Shown piece after piece: positions 41,953-52,433 of a DNA stretch of 64,000 nt. This DNA is from Rhizoclosmatium globosum (taxonomy: Eukaryota; Chytridiomycota; Chytridiomycetes; Chytridiales; Chytriomycetaceae): assembly GCA_002104985.1 (NCBI GenBank), contig MCGO01000033.1:248001-312000 (forward strand), read 5' to 3'. Position numbers and translations under genes: made by a program. The notes under the pieces were generated by a model that worked only from the letters and a program-made list of their open reading frames with translations, did no database searches and was not told where the DNA came from. Each line of letters begins with the position of its first letter. Positions within the stretch are counted from its first letter, which is position 1.

Positions 41953-44821
41953 TCATATTCTCCCGTTCCTCCCTGCTTGATTTGACAACAAGCTCCGCAA
42001 ACTCGTTGTACTCATATTCTTCTGCTGCGCCATTGCCGCCAGCAGAATACCGCGAACTTCTTCTGTAATGTCACCATCATTTCCAGCATCATCGTCAGGA
42101 GCGAATCCGTATACAGGTTCCTGTGTCAACTCTCCTGCTTCAACGGCACGTAAAGCGTCTTTTGTTATGAGTTTCTCTGCCTTGGATGAACCTAGAATAT
42201 CTGTATTGACGTGCGTGTATGAAATGCTGTGACCACTGAGAATCGCAGATACAGCATCTCGTTCCTGCTTTGCCAATATCGCTTTCTGGTCCTCTATCAA
42301 ATCTGGAAAACGTAAAATGGTTATTAAAGTCCATACAGATAGGACTCCAAACCTTTGAATGCGTTCTTGATTGAATTAGCTTCCTCGTCTTCCTCACCAA
42401 TAGCACTTATTTTTTGCTTTTTCCGCGCTCCTGTATCTTCGTCTTCCTCCATTTCGTCAATGTTTTGCTCTTCAGCAACAACCGGTACCATATCAACAAT
42501 CTCAACACCACCTGTCGCCACAATCTCACCACCCTGTACCAGAAATTTGCTTTCCGCCTTTTCAAGCTTATCAATAATCAGTTTTGTAATCACTTCGCTG
42601 TCTGAATACACAGTCAACAAGTTCTCCAGCCCAAACAACTCGCCCTTCTTTTTCTTGTCTCCCTGGATTCCAGAGAATAGCCGCCGCTCTTCTGAAGCTT
42701 CGTAGCCTATTTGCGCTTGCTGTTGTTTATAAACTTGACGGCCGTAAATCACTTCTTCCAAAGAGCCGGCGGCAATCAGCCTGTATACGCTCACGTCACG
42801 CGTTTGTCCCTTTCATGTTGTCTTAATCATTAAAAAATTATGCGTCTTTAAGGATACTCACAATGCGAAAGGCACGATCCTGGGCCTGCAAGTCATGACT
42901 GGGATTCCAATTTGGATCAAAGATCACCACAACATTCGCGCTCGTCAAGTTCAGACCCACACCTCCAGCTCTCGTACTAATCAAAAACACAAACTGCCGT
43001 GGATCGTTGTTGAATTTATCAACGATTTCAAGCCGATCTGCGATAGGTGTTTTGCCATCCAATCGAGAATAATAGTATGATTTGTCCGACATTAAGATTT
43101 CAAGCATGTTCAAGAGCTTTACGGAGGCACTGAAGAGAAGGACTTTGGAGTTGAGTTTCTTCCAAACTTCGAGGAGTTTTTCGAGACTCTCCATTTCCCG
43201 CAGAACTCTGGATTTCTCATGTTTATCCAAGTCATTTTCAAGGAGTCGGGAGATGGGCCGTTGGGGAAAGCGAACTGGACGAGGGTTTTGTCTTTCTCCT
43301 GCTTTTCTGGCGGATCAGCTTGATCTGTCCTAATATAAGTACATGGGGTGAAATCGAGGCCAACATACCCGGCATAATGAGAGCAATATGATTAGACACT
43401 TTTTGAAGGGTAACCAAAGCCGACAGGACGGTGTGCTTTTATACAGAGTGTTAGGATTGAAAGTCTAAACAAACTCAACATCACTCACACCAATGGGAAC
43501 ATTTTCAGAATTCCTAGAATAACAGCACTTCCCCGTGTAAACTAGCATCCATAATCGCGTTCCTACAATCACATCGCTCGTCCTTCCGAATCAACAGCTG
43601 AAAATCATCGCTCTTCAACAAACTCGCATACGCTTTTGTCTGTGTTTCACTCATGGGACAAAACACGATTTTATCTTCCTTCTTCGGCATTTGATGAGCA
43701 ATCAGACTCTTTGTCCTTCGCAACATGTACTTCTGAAGAACCAGTTCACGGAATTTCGTAGCAACTCGACGTGCTTCAGCGATTTCTCGTTTTGTTGCAT
43801 CAAATGCTTGTCCACGTTTCAAAGGAACTGCAATGCTCTGTTCAAACGAAGATTCCTTGCCAACAGAGCCACGGTTGCAGAAGTCAAGAATGCACCAGAG
43901 GTCTTTATACTTGTTCTGAATCGCTGTTCCAGTAAGACCAAAATGGGACTTGACATTTTGAATGATTTCATGGCTTTCGTTGTTTGCGATGAAGTTTCTA
44001 GGAATATTGTTCAGCTTTGGATACACTTTGGGATGAAATACCTTTCAATTGATGGACCTCATCGACAATAATACACGACCAAGGAACTGTATCCAATTCA
44101 TGTTGATAATTTCTGGCAGTTCCAAAGCTTGTGATGGTGACTTCGAGTAATCCCACAACAGCTTTCGCTAGAGTCTCCTTCCTCATCGTTCCATGAAATA
44201 TACCTGTCGAAAAGTATCCCCACGTGTCCAATTCTCGCTCCCAGTTGTATATCACAGATGTTGGCAAACAATCAATGCACGAAATATTTCAGATGGTTCC
44301 ATTTGCTGTAACCGACCATTACGATGCATGAGTTTCCGAGTATTCTTCTCGTCAGGAATTCCAGTCTTATGCGTGACGGCTGAGAGAAACGCAATGACTT
44401 GAATGGTCTTTCCAAGACCCATCTATCCCAAACCGAATCAGAGAGAGTTGCGTTCGATTTGAGGTCTCACATCATCACAAGAAGGCCACCTCTTCCGTTC
44501 GCGTAGTGGTTGAACAGAAACGCCGCCCCTTCACGTTGATAGGATCTGAGGTATCGGTTGATTGCTGGACAGACTTCAGCTGTTTGGTTTCCGAGCCTGC
44601 CCAAGATCAGAGGCTCTCCAAGCGGTATGTCCAAGTGGCTGAAGTTCTAACGACGTGGGTTAGACATCGTCGTCTTGTTTAGGAAAGCACTCAACTGGTT
44701 TAATGTCTTGATCTGGAACTGTAGTTCGAGGTATGTCCCTGGGTTTCAGTACTTCCGGTTGGCAAACTTCATCTTCGTCCTCTGTGTCGCTCGCGACGAG
44801 AATGCTTGGTTTGGTGGACAT
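41953..44821 (-). CDS. ERCC6L2: ERCC6L2-type SNF2 ATPase
   Basis: Helicase-like repair protein of the Rad26/ERCC6 group. Exon 1 is 44696-44821; a 49-bp intron with a CTAAC branch leads to 44646. The text then follows ERCC6L2 closely: [33 protein letters not shown] (motif II, DEVH), [28 protein letters not shown] and D-R-A-F-R-I followed by [13 protein letters not shown]. Two single-base gaps interrupt the frame, at about 44478 (a G missing before D-D-M-G-L-G-K-T) and about 44263 (a C missing before P-T-S-V). Human ERCC6L2 protects against transcription-linked DNA damage. Internal splice sites between 43500 and 44270 are not fully resolved. Confidence 0.85.
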
Positions 44822-44892
44822 TTTGCGGACAACAAATAGAAACAGGTGCAATAACCCATTTATTGGCAAATATATTATATATGTGCAACTTC

Positions 44893-46907
44893 CTATAAGG
44901 CCGGGGTTTTCTCATGATAATGAAGCTTATTGTATCCTGCAGATTGTCCGATATTCTTTGAGAAGGCATTGAACCGTCCCAAAACCTCCTTCCACCAAGA
45001 ACCAGCGGCCAAACGAGATGTGACACTTTGCAAATCAACATTCAACACAGCCTGCATAAACAATCCAATGTCCGTGTTCTCATGGTTCCCTCGCAACAGC
45101 TCAGACTTGTATCCGTGCGCATAGAGGTTCACATCAACGGCACTGTGTCCATGTGTCGCCCATCCCAGTCCTGCACGGTCGCTTACCATAATACCCAAGA
45201 ATTCTTGGTATTCAGCGGCTGTACGGTTCGGGTTTGTCAAAAAGTCCAACTCGGTTTTAGTTGCGTCTTTGATTCCGAGCCATTGTGGAAGAACAGTTTC
45301 CGTAATGTAGGTGGGAAGGGCAGACTTGTTTGGGTACGAGATGAGGTGGCGAGCAATCTTTTCAGTTGAGTTTTGGACGGGACGGAGGACTTCAGGGTAC
45401 CAGGCATAATCAGGGTACACGTTTCCGAGTTCGTGGGCGACGGAGAGACCGCCAGTTTCGTGGTCTGAAGTCTACGAATTACGTGAGTCACGGTTAAGTA
45501 GTTAAAATTCTTAACCCACTCACCGAAATCATAACTGTGTTGGGATGTTTGTTGACCCACCAATGACAGCTTCAATCAAGTGGTTGTATTGAAGAATGTC
45601 ATGGACGTGAGCGGCGGGGTCGTTACTGTGTCGTAAAGTTATTCTATGAATCTCCAAAATAAATGTACTACATATGAGCTGCCATGTCGATTCTGCTTCC
45701 TTCAATCATGATGAAGAACCCCTTGCGGCTCCTTCTCGTCGCGTAGCTCAAAATGTCCAAAGCCTTAATAGCCATTTCCTTCAACGAGGGCTCCTTGGTG
45801 TCATCTCTGTCAATCTCAAACGACATGTGATCAGGTGTAAATAAACCGAGAAGTGGCAGACTGTTGAAAGACGCTATTAGAATCGAGAGACAGAATTCTC
45901 TGGCACGAACCTGACAGCTGTAACATCCAAGTTTCTGAACACATCAACACTCTCCAAAATATTCCATCTGTACTTTTCAACTCCCCAAGAAAGCAAATCC
46001 AGGTCGTCTGCACGACAGCTTCCCGCATTGCTTCCAGTTTGAGGTTTGAAGTGACACGAACCTCCACCAAAAGCGAGGTCAACCATTCTTCCCAAAGAGT
46101 AGTTTCCAATTTGTTGAACAGCGATTTCGTCCTCCATTTCTCTGTCAATGACGTGAGCAGAGAAAGAGGCGGGAGTTGCTGATGTCAGATATTTAAGTAC
46201 GATGAAAGTACAAATTAAGTAATACCGTGGGTAATTCTAGAGGTTGCAACAAGTCCTGTCATGTATCCTTTAAGTTTTGCCGCCTCCAAGATAGTTCCAC
46301 AAGGGACACCTTCAGGATTCTACAACATAATTATCAGGAAAATACTTGGCAATAAGCGACGAGACTCACGACGCCAATAGCTCCGTTGTAGGACTTAAGG
46401 GCACAAGAAAAGGCTAGATCATCGGTTAAAGATATGCTTGAACAGCAAATAACCCTTACCTGTTGCACCTGCAGCTGAATCCGTGACCAAAGATGAGGAG
46501 CTGCGTGTTCTAGAGGAGCCAACAAGAATCGAGTCGAGTGGAAGCCGCAGCTCTGGCCCAGCCTCTTTGATGAACGCGTTGTAGTTGCGAGCGAGTGTCT
46601 GTGAAGCCGGGCTGTGTGTGCAATGCGAGCAGTCAGCCAGCACTCATTCAAAACAACAAACACACCCGAATCCATCCGACACGAGCATAATCACATTGAC
46701 CGGTGGCGGCGCTCCAAACTCAACCGCGACCCACACAAACAGCGACACAACCACAACAACGCTGACACTGGCACCCGCGCGTTGCACCGAACTCGCCTTG
46801 CTCAGACCAAGTGACCGGAGCACGTACGAAAAGTATGTGCCTTCGTCTTGGGCGTGGGCGGGGTTGTGGTTGTGGTTGCTTGACGGAAGGAGCGGAGTGG
46901 AGGACAT
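44893..46907 (-). CDS. PHO8: Vacuolar alkaline phosphatase, Pho8-type
   Basis: Several exons. A cytoplasmic N-terminal tail is followed by one transmembrane helix ([12 protein letters not shown], near residue 50), giving the type II topology of yeast Pho8. Catalytic features are V-S-D-G-F-G-P-A-S (metal Asp), the nucleophile serine in [20 protein letters not shown] and S-D-H-E-T-G-G, and G-H-S-A-V-D-V near the end. Short introns separate these blocks; the first, after V-S-D-G-F-G, is phase 2. The enzyme removes phosphate from small molecules in the vacuole. It is divergent from the hydrolase gene at 47195 across the dehydrogenase relic. Confidence 0.93.
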
Positions 46908-46983
46908 TTTTACTGCATTAATTCGCACTCCTTCTCTCAAATCTTTATTGAGCTTTATTGTTGGTTATTGTCGGCTATGACTT

Positions 46984-47134
46984 AAGTCACAGTTGCAGCC
47001 AGTGTGGGAGACAAGCCGTCCTCATACACAAGCTACTTCTTTGCTGCTGCTTTCTTACTAAACACGATCTCATTTCCTGATGGTTTAAGTGACGGAAACC
47101 GGCAGTGGTGTTGAGACTAGTATTAATAAACACT
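46984..47134 (+). pseudogene. Relic of the 5' end of the short-chain dehydrogenase gene
   Basis: About 150 bp align with the first 160 bp of the dehydrogenase coding region at 49291. Shared blocks include ACAGTTGC, GGGAGACAA, CTACTTC, TGCTTTC, CTGATGG (TTGATGG in the gene), GGAA-C-GC-GTG and GAGACTAGTA-AACACT. It has gaps that break the frame and ends abruptly, so it is a decayed partial duplicate. It lies in the promoter region of the hydrolase gene. Confidence 0.75.
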
Positions 47135-47921
47135 ATCCAAAATCACCTTGAAAATCACTCTCATCAATTTGTAAGGTTCAAATTTTTATTACACATGACT
47201 CAAGAAGGAAGTGCTGACTCTGCTGCCAATGCCACTAGCTCTGCTACGGGCTCTCCCTCTATCACAGATGCTTATCCGGACTACGAACAAGTAGGACCTG
47301 CTTGGATCGCCCCTCCTACAAAGAACCATATGGTTTCAGACATCTTTATTGGAAAGCGATACGCCTTGCTCTTTGGATGGCTGGACGGCCAATTCAAGTA
47401 CGTTGAAAAGTATGCACAGTGGTACCGGTAAGGCTTAAGTCCTATGAGTGTACATAATGGTATTCCTAAAAGTTTACCGTTCTCAGTGCCAACGGCTACA
47501 CAGCCATTATCCACCTCAGCGCAGACCGAGACTGGTCTCTTGTTTGGAACGGCAAGGATGAATTCGACGAATTTGATTCCTTGATCGCCTACCTTCAGGA
47601 ACACAAAATCACCGAGCCTGCTGGTTCTAAAGTTCAATCCACAAACCCAAACGTTATTATCCACTCGTTTTCCAACGGCGGCGTTGCAAAACTCAAGCGA
47701 AACATTAACGCTCTTCATGCCAAAGGCCTCCAACTCAAATCGCAAGTGGTCATTGTTGATTCTGCTCCAGGCAAGGCATCGCCACAGAGTTTAGGAGGAT
47801 ATATGGCTTCACTCTCCTCGAACTACTTTTTGCAAAAGATTTTGTATGCTGGTGCATACTCCTTTTTGGTTGTTGCAGAGTTTATCGGTTACTATGATAG
47901 AAAGCTTCATCCAGTGTCTCG

Positions 47922-47925
47922 TTCT
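47922..47925. repeat. Target-site duplication TTCT, left copy
   Basis: Four bases before the insertion; repeated at 48879-48882 directly after it. Confidence 0.7.
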
Positions 47926-48878
47926 TGTGAAGTACTTCACAAGGGTTCTTCTTGTTCATTACCTAGGTTCAAAGACTTGGCAACGGGGCTTGTATTTATT
48001 CTTTTGCGTTTTGTTATTTGGTTATTTTATGTACTTTGCTTATTTATTTGTTGTTATGGGGGATCAGCGGTAAATCAGTAAAGATTGAAGTTGTCTATAA
48101 TTGAAGTGCTGTGGCGAGCATAGAGAGTATATTCAAGGACCCTTTGACAGTCGCTGCAGGTGAGCGCTGTTGTCGACCATATTCACGCCAGGGAATCTCG
48201 TTGCGAGTTCTGAGCGATAGTGTTGAACAAGTAGCACAGGTACAATGGGCACAGGAAGAATCTCTAGTTAGGGGACCTGTGGGTTGTAGGTCTGGCCAAA
48301 AGTAACGTGGATAACGTCAATGGACCGTAAAGCGCTTAGGACCGGATAACGGCTTCTGGAAATAACCGTGGTGACGTCGTTTAGTCAAAGGGGAGTTGTG
48401 CAGCCATGGATCAAGAGGTACAGCGGGGTGATCATGGTGCGACTCGACAGTTTATTATATTTGAGCGGAGGCAGGAACCTAGTTCCCCACGGATTGCTAA
48501 AACCGAGCATGTATAATGACACGTTCTAACGTTTGGACTTGGTCGTTCGGAGCGTAGGAAAAGGAGCTATAGACCGTGTTGAGGTCATGCGGCACTAGTC
48601 CTAAAAGCGCTCTTCAGTGGGGTAAGTTGAGCAGCTACGAGGTGGAGTATTTCTTTATTAGTTGTGTTGTTTCTTTTATTGTTATTCTCTTTCCTGTTCT
48701 TTCCCTTCCCTTACTGTTAGTTCTACAATGCTCTAACGTGCTTAGGAACCGCACACTTCCCGCTCTGCAATTGGGGCCAATGGACCAGCAGGGTAGGATG
48801 GACATTGCTTCCAAATCTATAACGATCGAGGTCTGTCGTCGTCCAGTCGATGGATCGAGACCAGTTAGAGGTTTCACA
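47926..48878. mobile_element. 953-bp TG...CA insertion, probably a solo LTR
   Basis: Begins TGTGAAGTACTTCACA, a perfect 16-bp palindrome, and ends GGTTTCACA, so the outer six bases TGTGAA/TTCACA are inverted repeats. Flanked by TTCT on both sides. It has no convincing coding frame, two T-rich stretches (about 47995-48050 and 48648-48720) and no similarity to the copia LTR above. TG...CA ends, a short duplication and this length fit a solo LTR of a gypsy-like element. A non-autonomous inverted-repeat transposon is the alternative. Confidence 0.65.
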
Positions 48879-48882
48879 TTCT
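48879..48882. repeat. Target-site duplication TTCT, right copy
   Basis: Pairs with 47922-47925. Confidence 0.7.
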
Positions 48883-49290
48883 GTGCCTTACGCCCTCAGC
48901 ACAGGAAATACAGACGGAAACGCTTTCGGAGCTCGTTTGTTTTTGTATTCGGAGGCGGATGCTGTTGTTCCCTTTGTCGAAATTAAGGACAATATCGAGC
49001 TTGCCAAATCAAACGGTTTGATTGTTGAAGAAATGATGTTTACCACTAGTGCTCACGTCAAGCACGCCGTGGACTTCAAGGAGGAGTATTGGGCTACTGT
49101 TGAAGCTTTCTTGAAGAAGCACGTCAAATAAAGAGAAACCGTTTGCACAGATGAATAAAGTTCACAATCAGGAACGGAAGGAATGGTTTGAGAGTTAAAG
49201 ATCCAACAAAAAGGGATTGGTTATCAATCAGTGTTTCCCACAACTCAATCCCTGATTTTTCCAGATAATTGTCACTCTCTATTGTAAGGT

Positions 49291-50274
49291 ATGGCTGCTT
49301 CAGTAACAGTTGCGGCTAGTGCGGGAGACAACAAGCCATACTCAGGCACGAACTACTTCCCGTCTGCTTTCTCGCTCAACACTATCCCATCTCTTGATGG
49401 ATTAACAGCTGTTGTTACTGGCGGGAACAGCGGTATTGGTTTCGAGACTAGTAAACACTTGGCTCTGAATGGCGCTCGAGTCATCATAACCTGCAGATCC
49501 AGTGCAAAGGCCCAAGATTCCATCGCTAAAATCGAACAAGCTGTAAACGAGGTTAATAGAACGGCTCGCATTGAATTCATCGTACTTGATCTCGCGGACT
49601 TGGAAGCCGTCAAAGTCATCACACAACATCTCCCACAAGACCTCAAATCAATCGATATTCTCGTTTGCAATGCCGGTATATTTAATCTAGACGCAAACTT
49701 CTTTCAAGTTTCTCCCAGTTCTGGCCTTGAATCAATGTTTGCAGTGAACCATCTTGGTCACTTTTTCTTGACACTTCAACTCATGCCCCTAATCCTCGCG
49801 TCTTCATCTCCACGAATTGTTATGGTCTCATCGTACGGAACTTGGAGAGCACCTCTATGTGGAATCGACTTTGATTCTCTGACTGTCCGCAATCCAAGCT
49901 TCACTTCAAGGCATTATTATGGACAATCGAAACTTGCGAATATGCTATTTGCTGCCGAACTAAACCGAAGATACGGTCATCAGGTGTACGTAAACTCTGT
50001 ACATCCAGGAAATGTTGCAACGGAAATGACAAGGGACTTATTTGCGTCAGCTCAAGCTTCGATTTATACAAACATCTTAAGTGCAGAACAGGGAGCGATT
50101 GCAAGTCTTTTTGCCGCTGTCTCACCCGATATCGTGGAAAATGGAGTAAAGTGCTCATACATTATTCCGTTTGGAGTTGTGTCAACTGATCACAACCCTA
50201 TTGCAAATGATGTTGAATTAAGCAAGCGACTTTGGGAGTTCAGTGAATCGATATTGTCGCGTGTTTTGGAATAG
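49291..50274 (+). CDS. Short-chain dehydrogenase/reductase, 327 aa
   Basis: Single exon. The Rossmann fold starts with V-V-T-G-G-N-S-G-I-G (T-G-x3-G-x-G cofactor motif), then C-R-S-S, which favours NADP(H). V-C-N-A-G-I, S-S-Y-G-T-W and the catalytic Y-G-Q-S-K follow. Overall it resembles retinol dehydrogenase / WW-domain-oxidoreductase-like enzymes acting on lipophilic alcohols or ketones. The first 35 residues are a family-specific extension (T-N-Y-F-P-S-A-F-S). A broken copy of the 5' end lies 2.3 kb upstream. Confidence 0.9.
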   Translation: MAASVTVAASAGDNKPYSGTNYFPSAFSLNTIPSLDGLTAVVTGGNSGIGFETSKHLALNGARVIITCRSSAKAQDSIAKIEQAVNEVNRTARIEFIVLDLADLEAVKVITQHLPQDLKSIDILVCNAGIFNLDANFFQVSPSSGLESMFAVNHLGHFFLTLQLMPLILASSSPRIVMVSSYGTWRAPLCGIDFDSLTVRNPSFTSRHYYGQSKLANMLFAAELNRRYGHQVYVNSVHPGNVATEMTRDLFASAQASIYTNILSAEQGAIASLFAAVSPDIVENGVKCSYIIPFGVVSTDHNPIANDVELSKRLWEFSESILSRVLE

Positions 50275-50288
50275 AAGAACTACATCGT

Positions 50289-51383
50289 TTATTCTTCTAA
50301 TAAATCGTTCTCGCTAATATCAAACATGATTATTTGATTGAAATTTACGTCCGTGAATGGTGCGCGGATTTGCAGTTTGTTTCGAGAAAGGTTCAGTACT
50401 TGAAGATCATCTAGATTTCGAAGACTGGGTGGAATACTTCCACTTAAATTATTATCATTGAGCTGTAGGCATTTAAGGTTTCCAAGATCCTCGATAGACT
50501 CTGGAATACAGCCGGACAGTTGGTTATGAGAAATGAAAAGATCCATCAAACGATCCAAACGTGTGATTTCAGCTGGAATACTTCCTGTAAGTTGATTTTT
50601 TGATAAATCTAGTATCATAAGCTGAGTCAATCGACTTATGTCTCCAGGAATATCGCCCGAAAACTCGTTTGATGATAAATCCAAAGCTTTTAAGCTCTTC
50701 AGACGGAATAATGCTGATGGAATACATCCAATTAGGCTGTTAGTCCCCAAGTCAAGGTTTGCAAGGTGTTCAAGGTTTCCAATTTCGTTGGGAATGATGC
50801 CTTCCAGTTTGTTATTCGAAAGGTCCAAAAGCTTGAGAAAAGCAAGATCTCCAATCGACTTCGGAATGTGCCCATGCATTCGATTATCGCACAGATTTAG
50901 TTCGACTAGGTTTTTGAGGTTTGATATTTCGTTTGGTATGGTTCCCTTCAACCCACACGATTTCAATGTCAGCACTTCCAAGTTGTTCAGTGCCATTAAT
51001 TCCAAAGGAATCTGGCAATCAAAGCTCCAGTTGATGAGTTTTAGTGTCTTGAGATTGTGTAATAGTCCGAGTTCCGTTGGAATCACTTGTTTTGTTGGAA
51101 GATTGGTTCCCCACCAATCAATCTTGGTCAAACCGGCAAGATAATGCTCCACGTATACTTTTGTGTAATTATCTGGCCATAGGAAGAAGTCTGAATTGTA
51201 GGATTGTTTGACAGAACGGCGCTTGACGGAACGAGGGGATTGGAGTCTCAAATTGGCGGCAGCAAAGTGTGTGGACATAATGCAGTCATATATCCTTTGA
51301 GAGACACGGCTCAAGTAAATAGCATTTGTGGGCTCAATCCATTTGAAGACTTCGATCAAGACGTCAAACGGCAGTGATTTCAT
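50289..51383 (-). CDS. F-box-like protein with plant-type leucine-rich repeats, 364 aa
   Basis: Single exon from ATG 51383. The N-terminal 40 residues (L-P-F-D-V-L-I-E-V-F-K-W-I, then L-S-R-V-S-Q-R-I-Y) resemble an F-box. From about residue 110 there are around ten repeats of the L-x-x-L-x-L-x-x-N-x-L-x-G-x-I-P type, the class first known from plant receptor kinases, here without kinase or transmembrane segment. F-box proteins bind Skp1 and present substrates to a ubiquitin ligase; the repeats would be the substrate side. Adjacent paralogue at 51450-52385. Confidence 0.82.
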   Translation of the reverse strand: MKSLPFDVLIEVFKWIEPTNAIYLSRVSQRIYDCIMSTHFAAANLRLQSPRSVKRRSVKQSYNSDFFLWPDNYTKVYVEHYLAGLTKIDWWGTNLPTKQVIPTELGLLHNLKTLKLINWSFDCQIPLELMALNNLEVLTLKSCGLKGTIPNEISNLKNLVELNLCDNRMHGHIPKSIGDLAFLKLLDLSNNKLEGIIPNEIGNLEHLANLDLGTNSLIGCIPSALFRLKSLKALDLSSNEFSGDIPGDISRLTQLMILDLSKNQLTGSIPAEITRLDRLMDLFISHNQLSGCIPESIEDLGNLKCLQLNDNNLSGSIPPSLRNLDDLQVLNLSRNKLQIRAPFTDVNFNQIIMFDISENDLLEE

Positions 51384-51449
51384 TTCGACGAAACAATCCT
51401 GAAACAACCAAAACCCAAATACAAGTTTCAGTATTTATTATACATGGTT

Positions 51450-52385
51450 TCAGTATTTCATCACTGGGGACGTAAAAGAACACGTGAGCCCAGCATTGTT
51501 TCTAAGGTCTAAGTCCTCCAGTCGCCTAAGACTCAAAATCTCCAACGGTATTTCACCAGACAGTTGATTATCCTCAAAATACAGACACCTTGCACTTTCG
51601 AGTTTCCCAATTTCCCGAGGGATTCCTCCAATGAGCCTATTATTATGTAAGAAGAGGTCTTTCACGTTTGGTAGACTCAAGACTTCCGGCGGTATTGTCC
51701 CAGTCAACTCATTATTCGCCAAATATAGTTCAGTAAGTTCGCGAAGATTTCCAAGTTCAGGTGGAATCCGTCCATTGAGTAGATTAGGTCCAAGGTTTAA
51801 TGTGTTCAATGAAAGCAGTTTTCCGATACCGCTCGGGATGGGCCCTGAGAGCCTATTCCTCCCAAGATACAACTCTTGAAGGTTCACTAAATGCTCAATT
51901 TGAACCGGTATTTCTCCCTCCAACTCATTCTCATATAACGACAAAAGTTGAAGCTTGACAAGGAAACAAAGCTCAATAGGGATCTCGCCAGTCAGCCCAC
52001 AATCATTCAAATTAAGCCGAACAAGGTTCGTAAGCCGTGAAAACTCAGACGGAATTGGTCGCCCAAAGTAACAGTCGTCTTCACCCCAGTCTATTTCTAA
52101 CAAAGGTTTCAACGAGACTTCCGCATGAGCGAACCGGTATTGCTCCGGAAGACGAAAGAACAGAACATCAAACTCTGTCGGACTTTTGCTGATTGTTGAG
52201 GAGGGTTGCAGCGGTGCGGGCCGGAACCGTCGGAGATTCATAGAGGCAAATGATTTGGACATTATCAAGGCGTTGAAGGCTTTGCATATGAGGCGGAAGG
52301 CAAAGACTTCTGACGGATGGATCCAGCTCATAATTTGACGGGTTATTTCGGTGGGGATCCGTTCTTGGAAGGCAACTCGGATCAT
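51450..52385 (-). CDS. F-box-like protein with plant-type leucine-rich repeats, 311 aa
   Basis: Paralogue of the preceding gene, same strand, 66 bp upstream of it. F-box-like start (I-P-T-E-I-T-R-Q-I-M-S-W-I, then F-R-L-I-C-K-A-F-N-A-L), then eight or so repeats including L-T-G-E-I-P, L-E-G-E-I-P, L-S-G-P-I-P and L-T-G-T-I-P. The start was placed at the ATG of M-I-R-V-A-F. The conserved segment F-x-R-L-P-E-Q-Y between F-box and repeats matches F-L-W-P-D-N-Y in the neighbour, showing common origin over the full length. Confidence 0.82.
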   Translation of the reverse strand: MIRVAFQERIPTEITRQIMSWIHPSEVFAFRLICKAFNALIMSKSFASMNLRRFRPAPLQPSSTISKSPTEFDVLFFRLPEQYRFAHAEVSLKPLLEIDWGEDDCYFGRPIPSEFSRLTNLVRLNLNDCGLTGEIPIELCFLVKLQLLSLYENELEGEIPVQIEHLVNLQELYLGRNRLSGPIPSGIGKLLSLNTLNLGPNLLNGRIPPELGNLRELTELYLANNELTGTIPPEVLSLPNVKDLFLHNNRLIGGIPREIGKLESARCLYFEDNQLSGEIPLEILSLRRLEDLDLRNNAGLTCSFTSPVMKY

Positions 52386-52433
52386 TTGTGATAGAAAAAA
52401 GAGATAGATAACTAAACATTCTGATTCCACAAA

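Larger units (their letters stand above)
47195..49131 (+). pseudogene. TMEM53/DUF829-type alpha/beta hydrolase, exon 2 split by an insertion
   Basis: Exons 47195-47427 and 47487-49131, the second containing a 953-bp foreign segment (47926-48878). Without it and one copy of its target duplication the frame gives 306 residues. DUF829 features are F-G-W-L-D-G-Q, H-S-F-S-N-G-G (nucleophile serine), V-D-S-A-P-G, and, after the insertion, L-F-L-Y-S-E-A-D-A-V-V-P and the final A-H-V-K-H-A histidine. In the genome as given, translation would run into the insert and end at about 48081, losing the catalytic Asp and His. Animal TMEM53 is a nuclear-envelope protein; the fungal function is unknown. Confidence 0.82.

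Noticed and set aside
48576..48986. Open frame across the right end of the 953-bp insertion
   Set aside because: It crosses the insertion boundary, and the downstream part is a shifted reading of the hydrolase exon.
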